Part shown: piece after piece, positions 26,270 through 34,984 of the stretch
Numbering within the stretch: position 1 is the stretch's first letter
Layout of the letters: each line of letters opens with the position of its first letter
From: CAZCBX01 sp964497185
GTDB lineage: Bacteria; Bdellovibrionota_G; JALEGL01; JAGRMV01
Reading direction: 5' to 3'
DNA length: 64,000 bases
NCBI GenBank assembly: GCA_964497185.1
Contig: CAZCBX010000001.1
Coordinates: 186,001-250,000, forward strand
Program-made: the position numbers and the translations under genes
The notes under the pieces: generated by a model
What the model saw: the letters and a program-made list of their open reading frames with translations, nothing else
Database searches by the model: none
What the model was told of the DNA's origin: nothing

Positions 26270-27262
26270 TTAATTGTTCTCTGGTTTGGTTTCAATGTCT
26301 GTTTTGACAGCAGGTTTGGTATCCACCAACGGTGCTGCAAGTTTATCTTTATCTTTTTTGGTTGCCACTTTGGGTGTCACTTTGTGCTGTGCTTTGGCAG
26401 GTGATTGTGCCAAATCTTTCTTTTCTACCACAGGACCCCCTTCGCCAGCTGTCACAGGTTTGGGAGCAGCTTTTTGGGCAGGCGCTTCTTTTTCGGCAGC
26501 AGCTTTGGCAGCAGCGGCTTCAGCAGCGCGTTTTTCGTCGGCTGCTTTTTTCTCAGCCATTTGTTTTTGCATTTCGGCTTCGTATGACTTGCTTGCTTTT
26601 AAGCAAGTGTCAGCAATTTCAGTGAAAAACAAACGAATGGACTTTAAAGCATCGTCGTTGGCGGGCAAAATGTAGTCAATGCCGTCTGGATCACAGTTGG
26701 TGTCGGCAATGGCAATGGTTGGAATGTTGAGTTTGCGCGCCTCGGCGATGGCAATGTGCTCTTTGTTGGGATCAACCACAACCACCAACTGAGGAATGCG
26801 TTCCATGTTGCGAATGCCTGATAAATCACGCACCAATTTTTGGCGTTCTTTTTCAAGGCGAGACGTGTCTTTTTTGGAATAGTCTGCCACTGCATCGGAA
26901 GCCAACAAAGCTTCTAAATCTTTTAAACGCTCAATGCGCTTTTTAATGGTGGGGAAGTTGGTGAGCATGCCGCCCAACCACCGACGGTTGACATAATATT
27001 GACCACTGCGGGTGGCTTCTTCTTCGATGATTTCTTGCGCTTGGGGTTTGGTGCCCACAAACAAAACTTTGCCACCGCGGCCAACCACTTCAGCAATGGT
27101 TTTTTGCGCGACGTTCCAGCGTTCCAATGTTTTTTCAAGGTTGATGATGTAAATGCCGGAACGTGCGCCGAAGATAAACGGCTTCATTTTGGGGTTCCAA
27201 CGATGGGTTTGGTGACCGAAATGGGCACCGGCGTCCAATAGACTTTTAATAGAAATTGACAT
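26270..27262 (-). CDS. rpsB: 30S ribosomal protein S2 with long C-terminal tail
   Basis: A 330-aa S2. The core (about 1-235) has LLDAGAHFGHQTHRWNPKMKPFIFG, FVGTKPQAQEIIEEEA, RWLGGMLTNFPTIKKRI and the C-terminal IPTIAIADTNCDPDGIDYILPANDD. It is followed by about 95 extra residues dominated by Ala, Lys, Pro and Glu without hydrophobic clusters, probably disordered on the ribosome surface. It is first in the operon. A promoter is at 27444-27472, and the roughly 175-base leader contains stems that could be an S2 autoregulatory site. Confidence 0.96.
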   Translation of the reverse strand: MSISIKSLLDAGAHFGHQTHRWNPKMKPFIFGARSGIYIINLEKTLERWNVAQKTIAEVVGRGGKVLFVGTKPQAQEIIEEEATRSGQYYVNRRWLGGMLTNFPTIKKRIERLKDLEALLASDAVADYSKKDTSRLEKERQKLVRDLSGIRNMERIPQLVVVVDPNKEHIAIAEARKLNIPTIAIADTNCDPDGIDYILPANDDALKSIRLFFTEIADTCLKASKSYEAEMQKQMAEKKAADEKRAAEAAAAKAAAEKEAPAQKAAPKPVTAGEGGPVVEKKDLAQSPAKAQHKVTPKVATKKDKDKLAAPLVDTKPAVKTDIETKPENN

Positions 27263-27437
27263 GAACTTTCCTCTTTCTTGTTTTAGGTTGGTATCTTCCG
27301 TTTTCCAACCAAGCTTATTTTTGGCTTGGCCCCTTTACCGCTGGTTTTAAAACTTTTGGCACCTAGGGAGGGCTTACAGACCCATTTGCGCAACTTGGAA
27401 AAAAGCAGCGCAAACGAAAACGTGTTTCGTTCAAGTA
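27263..27437 (-). promoter_or_regulatory. structured 5' leader of the rpsB operon
   Basis: Between the predicted transcription start (about 27437) and the rpsB ATG are several inverted repeats: AACGAAA/TTTCGTT (about 27412-27431), TTTGCGC/GCGCAAA (about 27386-27414, overlapping the first) and GGTTGG/CCAACC (27286-27310). Mutually exclusive stems such as the first two are compatible with ribosomal-protein autoregulation. I cannot match a named rpsB-leader family. Confidence 0.45.
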
Positions 27438-27443
27438 GGGCGC

Positions 27444-27472
27444 TTTATAGCGGGAAATGCGTCGTTTGGCAA
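27444..27472 (-). promoter_or_regulatory. sigma70 promoter of the rpsB-mutY operon
   Basis: On the - strand: TTGCCA (27472-27467), 17 bases, TATAAA (27449-27444). It is the only strong promoter found ahead of the 12-gene - strand run. Confidence 0.75.
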
Positions 27473-27560
27473 GTCCTCAAGTGAGACGAATTGGGCCCTA
27501 CCAAATCAGATCGCTTTTGCGGATAATAGGTGGCACTGCGCGCGTTTTTCATGATAAACT

Positions 27561-28658
27561 ATGAAAATCATGAGTGATTTCTTTGCGGGTGCCACGGCTA
27601 GTTTTTTAAAGCCCCTGGCTGATTTTATGAAGGATCCCGATGTATCCGAGGTCATGGTCAACGGGCATGCGCGCATTTATATCGAAAAAAAGGGCAAGCT
27701 GCGTCGAACCAACGCAAGTTTTGCAGATGAAGATGAGCTGATGGCGGCGGTACGGCGCATTGCTCAATCCGTGGGCCGCATGATTGACGAAAAAAATCCC
27801 GTCATGGACGGCCGCTTGCCCGATGGATCACGCGTGCACGCCGTCATTCCACCGGCGGCCAAAAAAGGCATTTATTTAACCATCCGAAAATTTTCCAATG
27901 ATCGTCTCACCATCAAAGAGTTGGTCAAAGGGGGTTCGCTGTCGCTGGAGATGGCAAAATTTATCAATCTCTGCTGCGCCATGGCCAAAAATACAATTGT
28001 GTCCGGGGGAACATCGTCGGGTAAGACCACCCTGCTCAATGTGGTATCAAGCTTGATTCCCCAAGATCAGCGCATTGTGGTCATCGAAGACTCATCAGAA
28101 TTAACTTTTGCGCAGGATCACGTGTTGCCGCTTGAAACGCAAGCCAAAGACCGAATGGGTGAAGGCCAGGTCAGCATGCGTGATTTAATCAAGGCGTCTT
28201 TGCGCATGCGACCCGATCGCATTGTGATTGGGGAGGTGCGTGGTCCAGAAGCGCTTGATCTTTTGCAAGCCATGAACACCGGCCATGCTGGATCCATGGC
28301 CACCCTCCATGCCAATACGCCCAAAGGTGCATTAGAGAGGCTTGAAACCCTGGCACTGATGAGCGATGTCGATCTGCCCCTGCGGGCGCTGCGTTCGCAA
28401 ATTGCATCGGCTTTGGACATTATTATTCAGGCGCAGCGTTTGCGCGACGGTTCGCGAAAAATCACCCACATCTCCGAAGTGGTGGGCATGACCGAAGACG
28501 GTCACTATCAGGTCAACGATTTGTTTGTGTATCACGTTGAAAGCGTTGAAGCCGATGGCACCATGATTGGCCGGCATAAAGCCACGGGTAATCATCCTAC
28601 GTTTTTACAAGAAGCCATTGCGCAGGGTTTTACTGTTGATGAAACGTTGTTTGCTTAA
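27561..28658 (+). CDS. CpaF/TadA-type secretion ATPase
   Basis: A 365-aa hexameric secretion ATPase of the VirB11/CpaF family. The N-terminal domain has PDVSEVMVNGHARIYIEKKG. Walker A is GGTSSGKTT (about 148-156), the Asp box is IVVIEDSSEL, Walker B is RPDRIVIGEVRGPEALDLLQAMNTGHAGSMATLHA with the His box. CpaF proteins power tad/Flp pilus assembly or related export. No other tad genes (cpaB, cpaC, tadB/C) are adjacent, so it is an orphan here. The start may be ATG 27561 or ATG 27570. It ends at a large palindrome. Confidence 0.9.
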   Translation: MKIMSDFFAGATASFLKPLADFMKDPDVSEVMVNGHARIYIEKKGKLRRTNASFADEDELMAAVRRIAQSVGRMIDEKNPVMDGRLPDGSRVHAVIPPAAKKGIYLTIRKFSNDRLTIKELVKGGSLSLEMAKFINLCCAMAKNTIVSGGTSSGKTTLLNVVSSLIPQDQRIVVIEDSSELTFAQDHVLPLETQAKDRMGEGQVSMRDLIKASLRMRPDRIVIGEVRGPEALDLLQAMNTGHAGSMATLHANTPKGALERLETLALMSDVDLPLRALRSQIASALDIIIQAQRLRDGSRKITHISEVVGMTEDGHYQVNDLFVYHVESVEADGTMIGRHKATGNHPTFLQEAIAQGFTVDETLFA

Positions 28659-28695
28659 AAGTTATTGGTTTTTTTAAAATGCAAGCTACGTGCTG

Positions 28696-28764
28696 CGCTT
28701 TTTGGGCTTGTGTTCGCTAGTCCTCGCTTGCGCTGCGGAGACGCTCACCCAAGCCCAAAAAGCT
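28696..28764 (+). repeat. large extragenic palindrome, element 3 (core type B)
   Basis: Arms 28696-28713 and 28747-28764 pair at 16 of 18 positions, with the same TTTTTGGGCTTG stem as element 1. They enclose a 33-base core one base different from it. It lies 38 bases after the cpaF stop. The rest of the 28659-28974 gap holds the terminator at 28804 and AT-rich sequence, with no gene seen. Confidence 0.85.
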
Positions 28765-28803
28765 ACCGACATGTCATGAAAACCAAGCCAGACTGATAAA
28801 CAT

Positions 28804-28834
28804 AAAAACAAACGCCACTGGCGTTTGTTTTTAT
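28804..28834 (+). terminator. intrinsic terminator, ACAAACGCC family
   Basis: AAAAACAAACGCC (28804-28816), loop ACT, GGCGTTTGTTTTT (28820-28832). It is a perfect 13-bp stem ending in T, symmetrical enough to work from both directions. The stem is shared with 40842, 48507 and 62708. Confidence 0.75.
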
Positions 28835-28974
28835 CAATTTTTTTTGAGTTGAGACTGTTAAATTGCCCAGGATGCAACTAAAAAACGATCCATTGGCCGT
28901 GATTTGTGACAACCATGCGTGTTGCGTTTTGGCTTATTGTGAAAAGTGATTGGTTCAATTGATATTCGTATATG

Positions 28975-30135
28975 TCAACGTAGCGATAACATTTCTTGGA
29001 CGGGAAGGTGTTTTACGTTTTCTATTTGTTGATTGATTTTTGAAATCAAACACGGTTCAAATTGAGGGAATTTTTTACAGAAATACAGCAGGCCGCTTAG
29101 GTCTTTTTTATGCGTGGAGGATGATTTTACTTCAATAGCCCAGTGTTGATTGTCTGGCCCAATCACGACCAAATCGACTTCGTGATCTCGCTCTTTCCAG
29201 TAATACGTATGCCAACCCGCTTCGACAAAGCGCGCGCCAATGCTATTTTCAAAGTAATGCCCCATTTTTTTTGCGCTTAGCGGTTGTTCGATGGGTCGTT
29301 CAAACGCCCGGATCAGCGCATTATCATGAATGATGATTTTTGGACTGCTTCGTTTGCTATGAAACGCCCTGGGTGAATATTTTTCAAGACCAGTGACCAA
29401 AAAACTCTGTCCCAGTAAGTCGAGATAATGCCGAATGGTGGGAAGCGTACCTTTGTTTTGTAATTGTCCCAGCATTTTTGAAAGACTGACCACTTGCGCA
29501 GGAAGGGTCAACGCCAAACCAAACAGTTGGCGCAGCAAAGCGGGAGAATCGACGGGATGAAGTTGCATCAAGTCTCGGCCAATGGCTGGTTCAACAATCG
29601 AGTCCCGGATATAGGCGCCCCACCTTGGCACATCGTGATGCAATGCTTGAGAGCCGGGGTAACAGCCGTATTGAATATAATGGTCGATGTCTTGGCCAAA
29701 CGCGTGATGGGCTTCTTCAAAATTCCAATGCTGTGCCCGAATCAATTCAAAGCGTCCGGCCAAGGTTTCCTTCAGACCTTTTTCCATCATTAATGCCGAT
29801 GAACCCGTAAGAATCAACTTGGGTTTTTCTTTGGCTGAATCCCAACGCTTTTTGATCACTTCACTCCAGCCTGGTATTTTTTGAATTTCATCGATGCCTA
29901 AGATTTTTTCCTTGCACTGCTGCGCTTCATTCCACCATGTGTCAATGACGTCTAATGGAAGGGCGGTTGGATAATCGGCTGTCTTGTATATGCCTCGATC
30001 GGACAATACTTTTTGCAAAGCCGTAGTTTTTCCCACCTGCCTCGGCCCAATCAATACTTGAATCAATGGAGCTTTTTCTTGGATTCGAGATCGCAAGGTT
30101 TCTTCTAAGTATCTAGAATAATGAGAAACAATCAT
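28975..30135 (-). CDS. AAA ATPase with DUF4143 (P-loop, PD-(D/E)XK-like C-terminus)
   Basis: A 386-aa protein of the widespread ATPase/DUF4143 family. Walker A GPRQVGKTT has Lys36, Walker B is ILGIDEIQK, sensor 1 is LILTGSSAL. The C-terminal part has the family block HYFENSIGARFVEAGW and a nuclease-like EVDLVV...WAIEVKSSS pattern. Function is not established; members are common in accessory regions and are sometimes discussed as toxin-antitoxin-like or defence ATPases. The gene stands alone, convergent with cpaF. Its start codon is one base from a 40-bp perfect AT-rich palindrome, suggesting tight autoregulation. Confidence 0.88.
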   Translation of the reverse strand: MIVSHYSRYLEETLRSRIQEKAPLIQVLIGPRQVGKTTALQKVLSDRGIYKTADYPTALPLDVIDTWWNEAQQCKEKILGIDEIQKIPGWSEVIKKRWDSAKEKPKLILTGSSALMMEKGLKETLAGRFELIRAQHWNFEEAHHAFGQDIDHYIQYGCYPGSQALHHDVPRWGAYIRDSIVEPAIGRDLMQLHPVDSPALLRQLFGLALTLPAQVVSLSKMLGQLQNKGTLPTIRHYLDLLGQSFLVTGLEKYSPRAFHSKRSSPKIIIHDNALIRAFERPIEQPLSAKKMGHYFENSIGARFVEAGWHTYYWKERDHEVDLVVIGPDNQHWAIEVKSSSTHKKDLSGLLYFCKKFPQFEPCLISKINQQIENVKHLPVQEMLSLR

Positions 30136-30136
30136 A

Positions 30137-30176
30137 TATTTACAAAATATAAAATATATTTTATATTTTGTAAATA
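30137..30176. promoter_or_regulatory. 40-bp perfect palindrome abutting the DUF4143 ATPase start
   Basis: The half-site TATTTACAAAATATAAAATA is followed by its exact reverse complement, with no mismatch and no spacer. It ends one base from the ATG (30133-30135, - strand), covering where the promoter -10 and ribosome site would be. It could be an operator for a dimeric or higher-order repressor, or form an RNA hairpin that hides the start codon. No other copy is seen in the window. Confidence 0.8.
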
Positions 30177-30286
30177 GAAATATCCGTTTTCTATCCTATC
30201 TCCCGGATTACCATCCATTTTTTGTTTTACTCATGGGTCTTCGAGGAAAATTGCATTTTGAGTAGCGAGTCTGATACAGGGCATGC

Positions 30287-31246
30287 ATGCGTTTATGGAT
30301 CGGGATCGGAATCTGGCTTGGTTGTATGGTGGGCGTGCTGGATGGACATGCCGATGAAACACACCGAATGGCTTGGATTGGGGATAGTTTGTCGGTGGAT
30401 TTTGAATTTCATCGACAAGGAGCCATGCTCAAGGCGCTTTGGACGCAAGGTCAGGCCAAAGGGATGGTGGTGGATCGATCCAATCCGGCGTTGATCTCCA
30501 TTGAGGAGCATTTGCGGGGGCATCATGCTTTGCTGACCATTGACAATTATTCACGGGCGGGCAGCAGCATTACGTTGGGCAATTCATGGACCGAAAAACA
30601 CCTGATGCGCATGCAAACGCTTGAAGAGCAGGTTGATCGTATGCTCCGCCCAGCGAGCAAGCGATATGATAGCGTGGTGTTTTGGGTGGGGCACAACGAT
30701 GTATCTCGGGTGGAGGCCCACCCCAATCTTGATACCGATTGTTTCAGCGATAAAGAAATCCTTTGTCATGAAGTGGAGGATGTGCTGGCGCGCTATACGG
30801 ATCAAATTGAAAAGGTGAGGGCGTTGTACCAAGATGTATACAGTGGCCATCCATTGAAAATTTTTGTCATTGGGTTGGTGGATTTTTCTTCTTTTTTTCC
30901 GCTGCACGATCGAGCGTGGTCGCTTCACCAAAGTGATCCAGACAGTTTTCCCTACATAGAGATTTCTCGAGAGGCCGTTCATTTTTTACAGCAACCGTAT
31001 CGAGATCAAGCCATGCTTTTTGCCACTTCTTTTAATGAAATCTTGGCAAGCTGGGTAGCCAATCAATTGGAAATCAACCCCTCCAGCATGGCGGTCCAAT
31101 ACGCCGGATCCGTGGCTCAAACACTCGTTGGCGGCTTAGCCCATGTAAGTGCGGACGGTTTTCATCCCAGCCAGCAAGGCAAAAATTTTTATGCCAAGGT
31201 GATTGCCGATGAGCTGATTCAACTTGGGTTATTTGAATTGCACTAA
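30287..31246 (+). CDS. secreted SGNH/GDSL-type hydrolase
   Basis: A 319-aa protein with a signal peptide (about 1-22, IGIGIWLGCMVGVLDGHA) and SGNH-hydrolase blocks: WIGDSLS with the nucleophile Ser34, VFWVGHNDVSR as block III (Asn), and ADGFHPSQQGKNFYA as block V (Asp and His). A block II Gly is likely within the SRAGSSITLG stretch. It is probably a periplasmic or extracellular esterase/lipase-type enzyme acting on acyl or acetyl esters; the substrate is unknown. It is divergent from the DUF4143 gene and followed by a lipoprotein gene. A longer frame at 30222 in another phase is spurious. Confidence 0.85.
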   Translation: MRLWIGIGIWLGCMVGVLDGHADETHRMAWIGDSLSVDFEFHRQGAMLKALWTQGQAKGMVVDRSNPALISIEEHLRGHHALLTIDNYSRAGSSITLGNSWTEKHLMRMQTLEEQVDRMLRPASKRYDSVVFWVGHNDVSRVEAHPNLDTDCFSDKEILCHEVEDVLARYTDQIEKVRALYQDVYSGHPLKIFVIGLVDFSSFFPLHDRAWSLHQSDPDSFPYIEISREAVHFLQQPYRDQAMLFATSFNEILASWVANQLEINPSSMAVQYAGSVAQTLVGGLAHVSADGFHPSQQGKNFYAKVIADELIQLGLFELH

Positions 31247-31287
31247 AGGGTTTTTACAGAATCTTCTTAGATAAGTGGTATCGAATC

Positions 31288-31316
31288 TTGACAGTATGGG
31301 CAAATATCATTTAAAA
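31288..31316 (+). promoter_or_regulatory. promoter of the 31326 lipoprotein gene (near-leaderless)
   Basis: A consensus TTGACA (31288-31293), 17 bases, TTAAAA (31311-31316). The predicted start is near 31323, which rules out the upstream ATG at 31296 and supports ATG 31326. Confidence 0.65.
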
Positions 31317-31325
31317 GCCTTGGAA

Positions 31326-32291
31326 ATGTTTGACGCGTATCGCTATAATTTGTTTTTGGTTATGGGTTTTACATTCAGTTTTTTGTGGGGGTGTCATGCT
31401 TCCGATCCAAATGATGGGGCCATGGCAAGTGATGCAACGAGTATACAACAAAAAGAAAATTCGGCTGACCCTTTGCAAGCCGCTGGTCAAAAAGCGTGTC
31501 AGCAAGGTGCATGTGTGTCTGATCCAGCGCATAGCGACATCGATCGCCAGGCCGATCATGATCATGACAAAGACAAAGCCAATCCGCCTCTTACACTGAC
31601 TTCTGATTTGAAGGTCGATTTTCTTCCCATGGCGGGCATTTCATGTGCTTACCAACTCAATGTGTCCCACGGCGCTGCACCCCAGGATGCATGGCGCTTG
31701 ATGTGGAGTAGCTCAGCCAGTGAACATCAAGACATTGAGCCCCTGGACCTGGCATCAGCGCAAGAAAACCATGGGCCTCATTTTCATTTGGCAGAAAATG
31801 AAACGGTACAAATCTATGCTCAGCCCGCCAACGCCGATGCTTCTGAAGCGCTGCCTTTGTCTAGCCCTTTATCCTGTGATGCATCTCTTTTTGCAGACTC
31901 GCCCAGCGTGGCGCTGAATGTTCACGCAGATCACGTGGATTTAACCATTCAGGGCAATCTTACAAGTCAAAAAAATCATCGTTACTTGGCTTATTTGATC
32001 AGTGACGAAAATTATTGCACCCAGGTCAACCACACCGATTGGACCGCGCTTGACACCGTCATCGTGACAGACCCACGAATGTACAAACCTGTATTTAGAA
32101 AAAAAGGATTGAAAACCCTCCGCGCCATTGCCTCGGCAGAACACGATGGCCAGAAACTTTACGTGCTGTTGGTGGATCAATCGGACAATCAATGGAAGTG
32201 GACGTATCTGACCAGTTTTATCATCGATTTGCATCTAGACGCTTCGGTGGCAGAGGAGCGTGATTCTGACGCCCCTCATCACGATGCGTGA
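31326..32291 (+). CDS. hypothetical lipoprotein
   Basis: A 321-aa protein with a lipoprotein signal: hydrophobic core FLVMGFTFSF and lipobox LWG-Cys about 22 residues in. The mature part begins with an acidic, His/Asp-rich low-complexity stretch (ADHDHDKDKA) and continues as a probable beta-rich globular region. I recognise no domain. The start is set by the promoter just upstream; the frame itself is open from 31275. It follows the secreted SGNH hydrolase on the same strand and is convergent with fasciclin. No function is proposed. Confidence 0.75.
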   Translation: MFDAYRYNLFLVMGFTFSFLWGCHASDPNDGAMASDATSIQQKENSADPLQAAGQKACQQGACVSDPAHSDIDRQADHDHDKDKANPPLTLTSDLKVDFLPMAGISCAYQLNVSHGAAPQDAWRLMWSSSASEHQDIEPLDLASAQENHGPHFHLAENETVQIYAQPANADASEALPLSSPLSCDASLFADSPSVALNVHADHVDLTIQGNLTSQKNHRYLAYLISDENYCTQVNHTDWTALDTVIVTDPRMYKPVFRKKGLKTLRAIASAEHDGQKLYVLLVDQSDNQWKWTYLTSFIIDLHLDASVAEERDSDAPHHDA

Positions 32292-32312
32292 TGCATAGAC
32301 TTTGTATGAAAT

Positions 32313-32353
32313 TAAAAAAAAACGGCGCATGATGGTTGCATCATGCGCCGCTT
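32313..32353 (-). terminator. intrinsic terminator of the fasciclin gene
   Basis: A perfect stem CGGCGCATGATG / CATCATGCGCCG (about 32321-32352) with loop GTTG. On the - strand it is followed by a run of T (the A run at 32313-32320). It lies between convergent genes and serves mainly the - strand. Confidence 0.75.
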
Positions 32354-32381
32354 GTAGTCTGTTCAATGCTCTGGGCTTTGT

Positions 32382-32909
32382 TTAGCCTTTGGGCATAAGC
32401 ACGGTATCGATCACGTGGATCACACCGTTGCTGGTTTCGATGTCAGTTTTAGTGACTTTGGCGCCATCAATCATCACGGCTTCTTTGGCGTTTTTGGCTT
32501 TAATTTTTAAAGATTCGCCTTCCAATGTTTTGGCTTTTTTAAGCGCCAACACATCTTTGGCCATCACTTTGCCAGACACTACGTGGTAGGTCAGTACTTT
32601 TTTGAGTTTGTCTTTGTCTTTCAACAACGCTTCCAAATCTTCTTTGGGCAGTTTGGCAAATGCGGCATCGGTCGGTGCAAATACGGTAAAAGGTCCGTCT
32701 TGCTTTAGCGTTTCAACCAAGTCTGCTGCACGGATGGCTTTGACCAAAGTGTCAAACGATCCAGATTGAACAGCGGTCTCAACGATGTCTTTGCCTTTGA
32801 CCATGGTGGTTTCTTTGGCCATGGTGTCGTTTTTCTTGTTGTAATTACCGGCTTGTGCAGCCAAGGGGAGCATCAGCAATGCGCTGAGCATGAATGTTGT
32901 CATTTTCAT
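32382..32909 (-). CDS. secreted fasciclin-domain protein
   Basis: A 175-aa protein with a Sec signal peptide (FMLSALLMLPLAAQA, cleavage about residue 20) and one full FAS1 domain. Diagnostic parts are FDTLVKAIRAADLVETLKQDGPFTVFAPTDAAFAKLP (H1), LTYHVVSGKVMAKDV, and the closing VTKTDIETSNGVIHVIDTVLMPKG (H2). Such single-domain FAS1 proteins are extracellular or periplasmic and are associated with adhesion or polymer binding. It is monocistronic, with AAGGA upstream of its ATG and a strong terminator downstream. Confidence 0.94.
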   Translation of the reverse strand: MKMTTFMLSALLMLPLAAQAGNYNKKNDTMAKETTMVKGKDIVETAVQSGSFDTLVKAIRAADLVETLKQDGPFTVFAPTDAAFAKLPKEDLEALLKDKDKLKKVLTYHVVSGKVMAKDVLALKKAKTLEGESLKIKAKNAKEAVMIDGAKVTKTDIETSNGVIHVIDTVLMPKG

Positions 32910-33038
32910 ATAAAAGTCCTTTCAATCAGATTCTACACCCATGCGTTGGGTGCAATGTTAACGCGTTTATACACTAAAACATGATTGCACTCATCTTTTT
33001 GGCCAAGTTTATTCAATCTTATGAAAAAATTAACAAAA

Positions 33039-34340
33039 TTAAGGTTCAAGTCGTTCCATCATGCGGGGAAAGGGGATGGTTTCGCGCACGTGGTGAAGGC
33101 CGCATATGTAGGTAACCATGCGCTCCAAACCCAAACCGAAGCCGGCATGGGGTACGCTGCCATACTTGCGCAGATCCAAATACCATTCAAAGGCTTCACG
33201 GGGTAGATCGTGCTCTTTGATTTTTTTCTCCAAAACTTCAAGGGAGGTTTCGCGCTCGCCCCCGCCGATGATTTCGCCATAGCCTTCAGGGGCCAATACG
33301 TCCATCGATTGACACACTTTGGGGTCGGTGGCGTCTTCTTTCATGTAAAAGGCTTTAAACGCGGTGGGAAAATGATGCACGATGATGGGCTGGTCGAAAC
33401 ATTCGGTGAGTTTGGTTTCATCTTCGGCACCAAAGTCACTGCCCCATTCAATCTCTTGACCCAGCTCATGCAATTTTTCGATGGCTTGGGTGTAGCTCAT
33501 GCGCACAAAAGGTTGTGTGGCTTTTTTGAGCTTTTCGACATCTCGTTCGAGCACCTTCAATTCTGCTTGCTTGTGGTCGAGCACTTGCTGAACCACGGTT
33601 TGAAAAAAGTCTTCGGCCAGGTCCATGTCTTGATCCAAGTTCATGTAGGCCACTTCGGGTTCCACCATCCAAAATTCGGTTAAGTGGCGACGGGTTTTGG
33701 ATTTTTCAGCACGAAAGGTTGGGCCAAAACAATACACCTTGCCAAATGCGGCAGCCCCGGCTTCCATGTACAGCTGTCCGCTTTGGGTTAAATAAGCTTG
33801 GCGGCCAAAATATTCGGTGGCAAAAAGCGTGCTGGTGCCTTCACAGGCATTGGGCGTAAAAATGGGCGCATCCAAATTTAAAAAACCGCGCGTGTCTAAA
33901 TAGTCACGAATGGCCCGAATGATTTCTGCACGAATTTTTAGAATGGCTTGTTGTCGTTTGGACCTTAGCCATAAATGACGGTGGTCCATTAAAAATGCAA
34001 TGCCATGTTCTTTGGGCGAGATGGGATATTCCACTTCTGGAATATGCACCACTTCAATGTCCGATACGCCGATCTCATAGCCCAGCTCCGAGCGGTCGTC
34101 TTTTCGAATTTGACCTGTGACTGTAAATGAAGACTCTTGGGTAAGGCTTGCCGCTTTTTCAAAAACTTCTTCGGCGACTTCGGCTTTGACCACCACGCAT
34201 TGAATGATGTCGCTGCCATCGCGCATTTGCAAAAATTGAATTTTTCCACTGGATCGTTTGTTGTACAGCCAACCTTGCAAGGTAACCGTTTGGTCGCAGT
34301 ATTCTCCAACTTGGTCAATACGAATGATGGGTTCAGACAT
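33039..34340 (-). CDS. asnS: asparaginyl-tRNA synthetase
   Basis: A 433-aa class IIb synthetase. It has the N-terminal OB fold for the anticodon (VTLQGWLYNKRSSGKIQFLQMRDGS), motif 1 around RAIRDYLDTRGFLNLDAPIF, motif 2 FRAEKSKTRRHLTEFWMVEPE, and motif 3 GFGLGLERMVTYICGL. The last-block signature HVRETIPFPRMMERLEP is AsnRS-type rather than AspRS. It charges tRNA-Asn. AAGGAGC precedes the ATG. Its presence indicates direct Asn-tRNA formation. Confidence 0.96.
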   Translation of the reverse strand: MSEPIIRIDQVGEYCDQTVTLQGWLYNKRSSGKIQFLQMRDGSDIIQCVVVKAEVAEEVFEKAASLTQESSFTVTGQIRKDDRSELGYEIGVSDIEVVHIPEVEYPISPKEHGIAFLMDHRHLWLRSKRQQAILKIRAEIIRAIRDYLDTRGFLNLDAPIFTPNACEGTSTLFATEYFGRQAYLTQSGQLYMEAGAAAFGKVYCFGPTFRAEKSKTRRHLTEFWMVEPEVAYMNLDQDMDLAEDFFQTVVQQVLDHKQAELKVLERDVEKLKKATQPFVRMSYTQAIEKLHELGQEIEWGSDFGAEDETKLTECFDQPIIVHHFPTAFKAFYMKEDATDPKVCQSMDVLAPEGYGEIIGGGERETSLEVLEKKIKEHDLPREAFEWYLDLRKYGSVPHAGFGLGLERMVTYICGLHHVRETIPFPRMMERLEP

Positions 34341-34373
34341 AATGTTTGCTCCTTATAATCTTTTGGGTCTGAC

Positions 34374-34976
34374 TTACGTTCGTGAAGGTTTCCACGTAAA
34401 AGTAACCAGTTTGGCGGGGCTATTCATGGAAAAAATTTTGGTGGGCATGGTGCTTTTTCGAAAGCGTATTTCGTAGAGTTTTTCAAAGCCATCGGACGTG
34501 TGGGGGAAAAAGTGGCGTTCCTGCGCATTGATGGTCCTTTTGTCGATCAAGGCGGGACGAATAGATTCATCTTGATCTTCCAGTCGAAGTGACCATATTT
34601 TTTTGCCCGGTGCGTGTTCGTTTAAATCATCGTAATCAACGTCGGAGGCAAAGTGGGACACCATAAACACGTCGTATTCTTCCAGCTTTTCCTCCCACTC
34701 TTGATGCATGGCTTGGCGCTCTTGGTCTGAAAAGCGATAAATGTCCGCATATTCCTCGACATACAATCGGGCCAGCTCGGGTGTAAAATAGCTGGCGTGG
34801 GTTTGATAAATCACCTTTTCCAGACCATACATTCTTTTGTACTTTGTCTGTTTGGCCAGCAGCTTATGGTAAGGGGTTTGGGGTCGTCCATCAAATGTTA
34901 CGCGGGGATGTTCACACCCCACAAGAAAAACAAGGCATACAAAGCTGGTTAAAAGCATGGTCCACAGTCGAGTCAT
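34374..34976 (-). CDS. hypothetical lipoprotein
   Basis: A 200-aa protein with a lipoprotein signal peptide (RLWTMLLTSFVCLVFLVG-Cys). The mature part is hydrophilic, rich in Tyr, Glu and Asp, with no domain I recognise. A GTG nine bases upstream has been considered as the start, but it overlaps the -10 box of a good promoter (TTGAGT 35013-35008, 17 bases, TATAAG 34990-34985). ATG 34976 is therefore chosen, giving a nearly leaderless message. It is divergent from the MaoC-like gene, and the two promoters interleave. Confidence 0.75.
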   Translation of the reverse strand: MTRLWTMLLTSFVCLVFLVGCEHPRVTFDGRPQTPYHKLLAKQTKYKRMYGLEKVIYQTHASYFTPELARLYVEEYADIYRFSDQERQAMHQEWEEKLEEYDVFMVSHFASDVDYDDLNEHAPGKKIWSLRLEDQDESIRPALIDKRTINAQERHFFPHTSDGFEKLYEIRFRKSTMPTKIFSMNSPAKLVTFTWKPSRT

Positions 34977-34984
34977 AGGGTTCA

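Noticed and set aside
30251..30278. Promoter of the SGNH hydrolase (TTGCAT-16-GATACA)
   Set aside because: The -10 matches the consensus at only three positions; too weak to list, although its location would fit the leaderless pattern.
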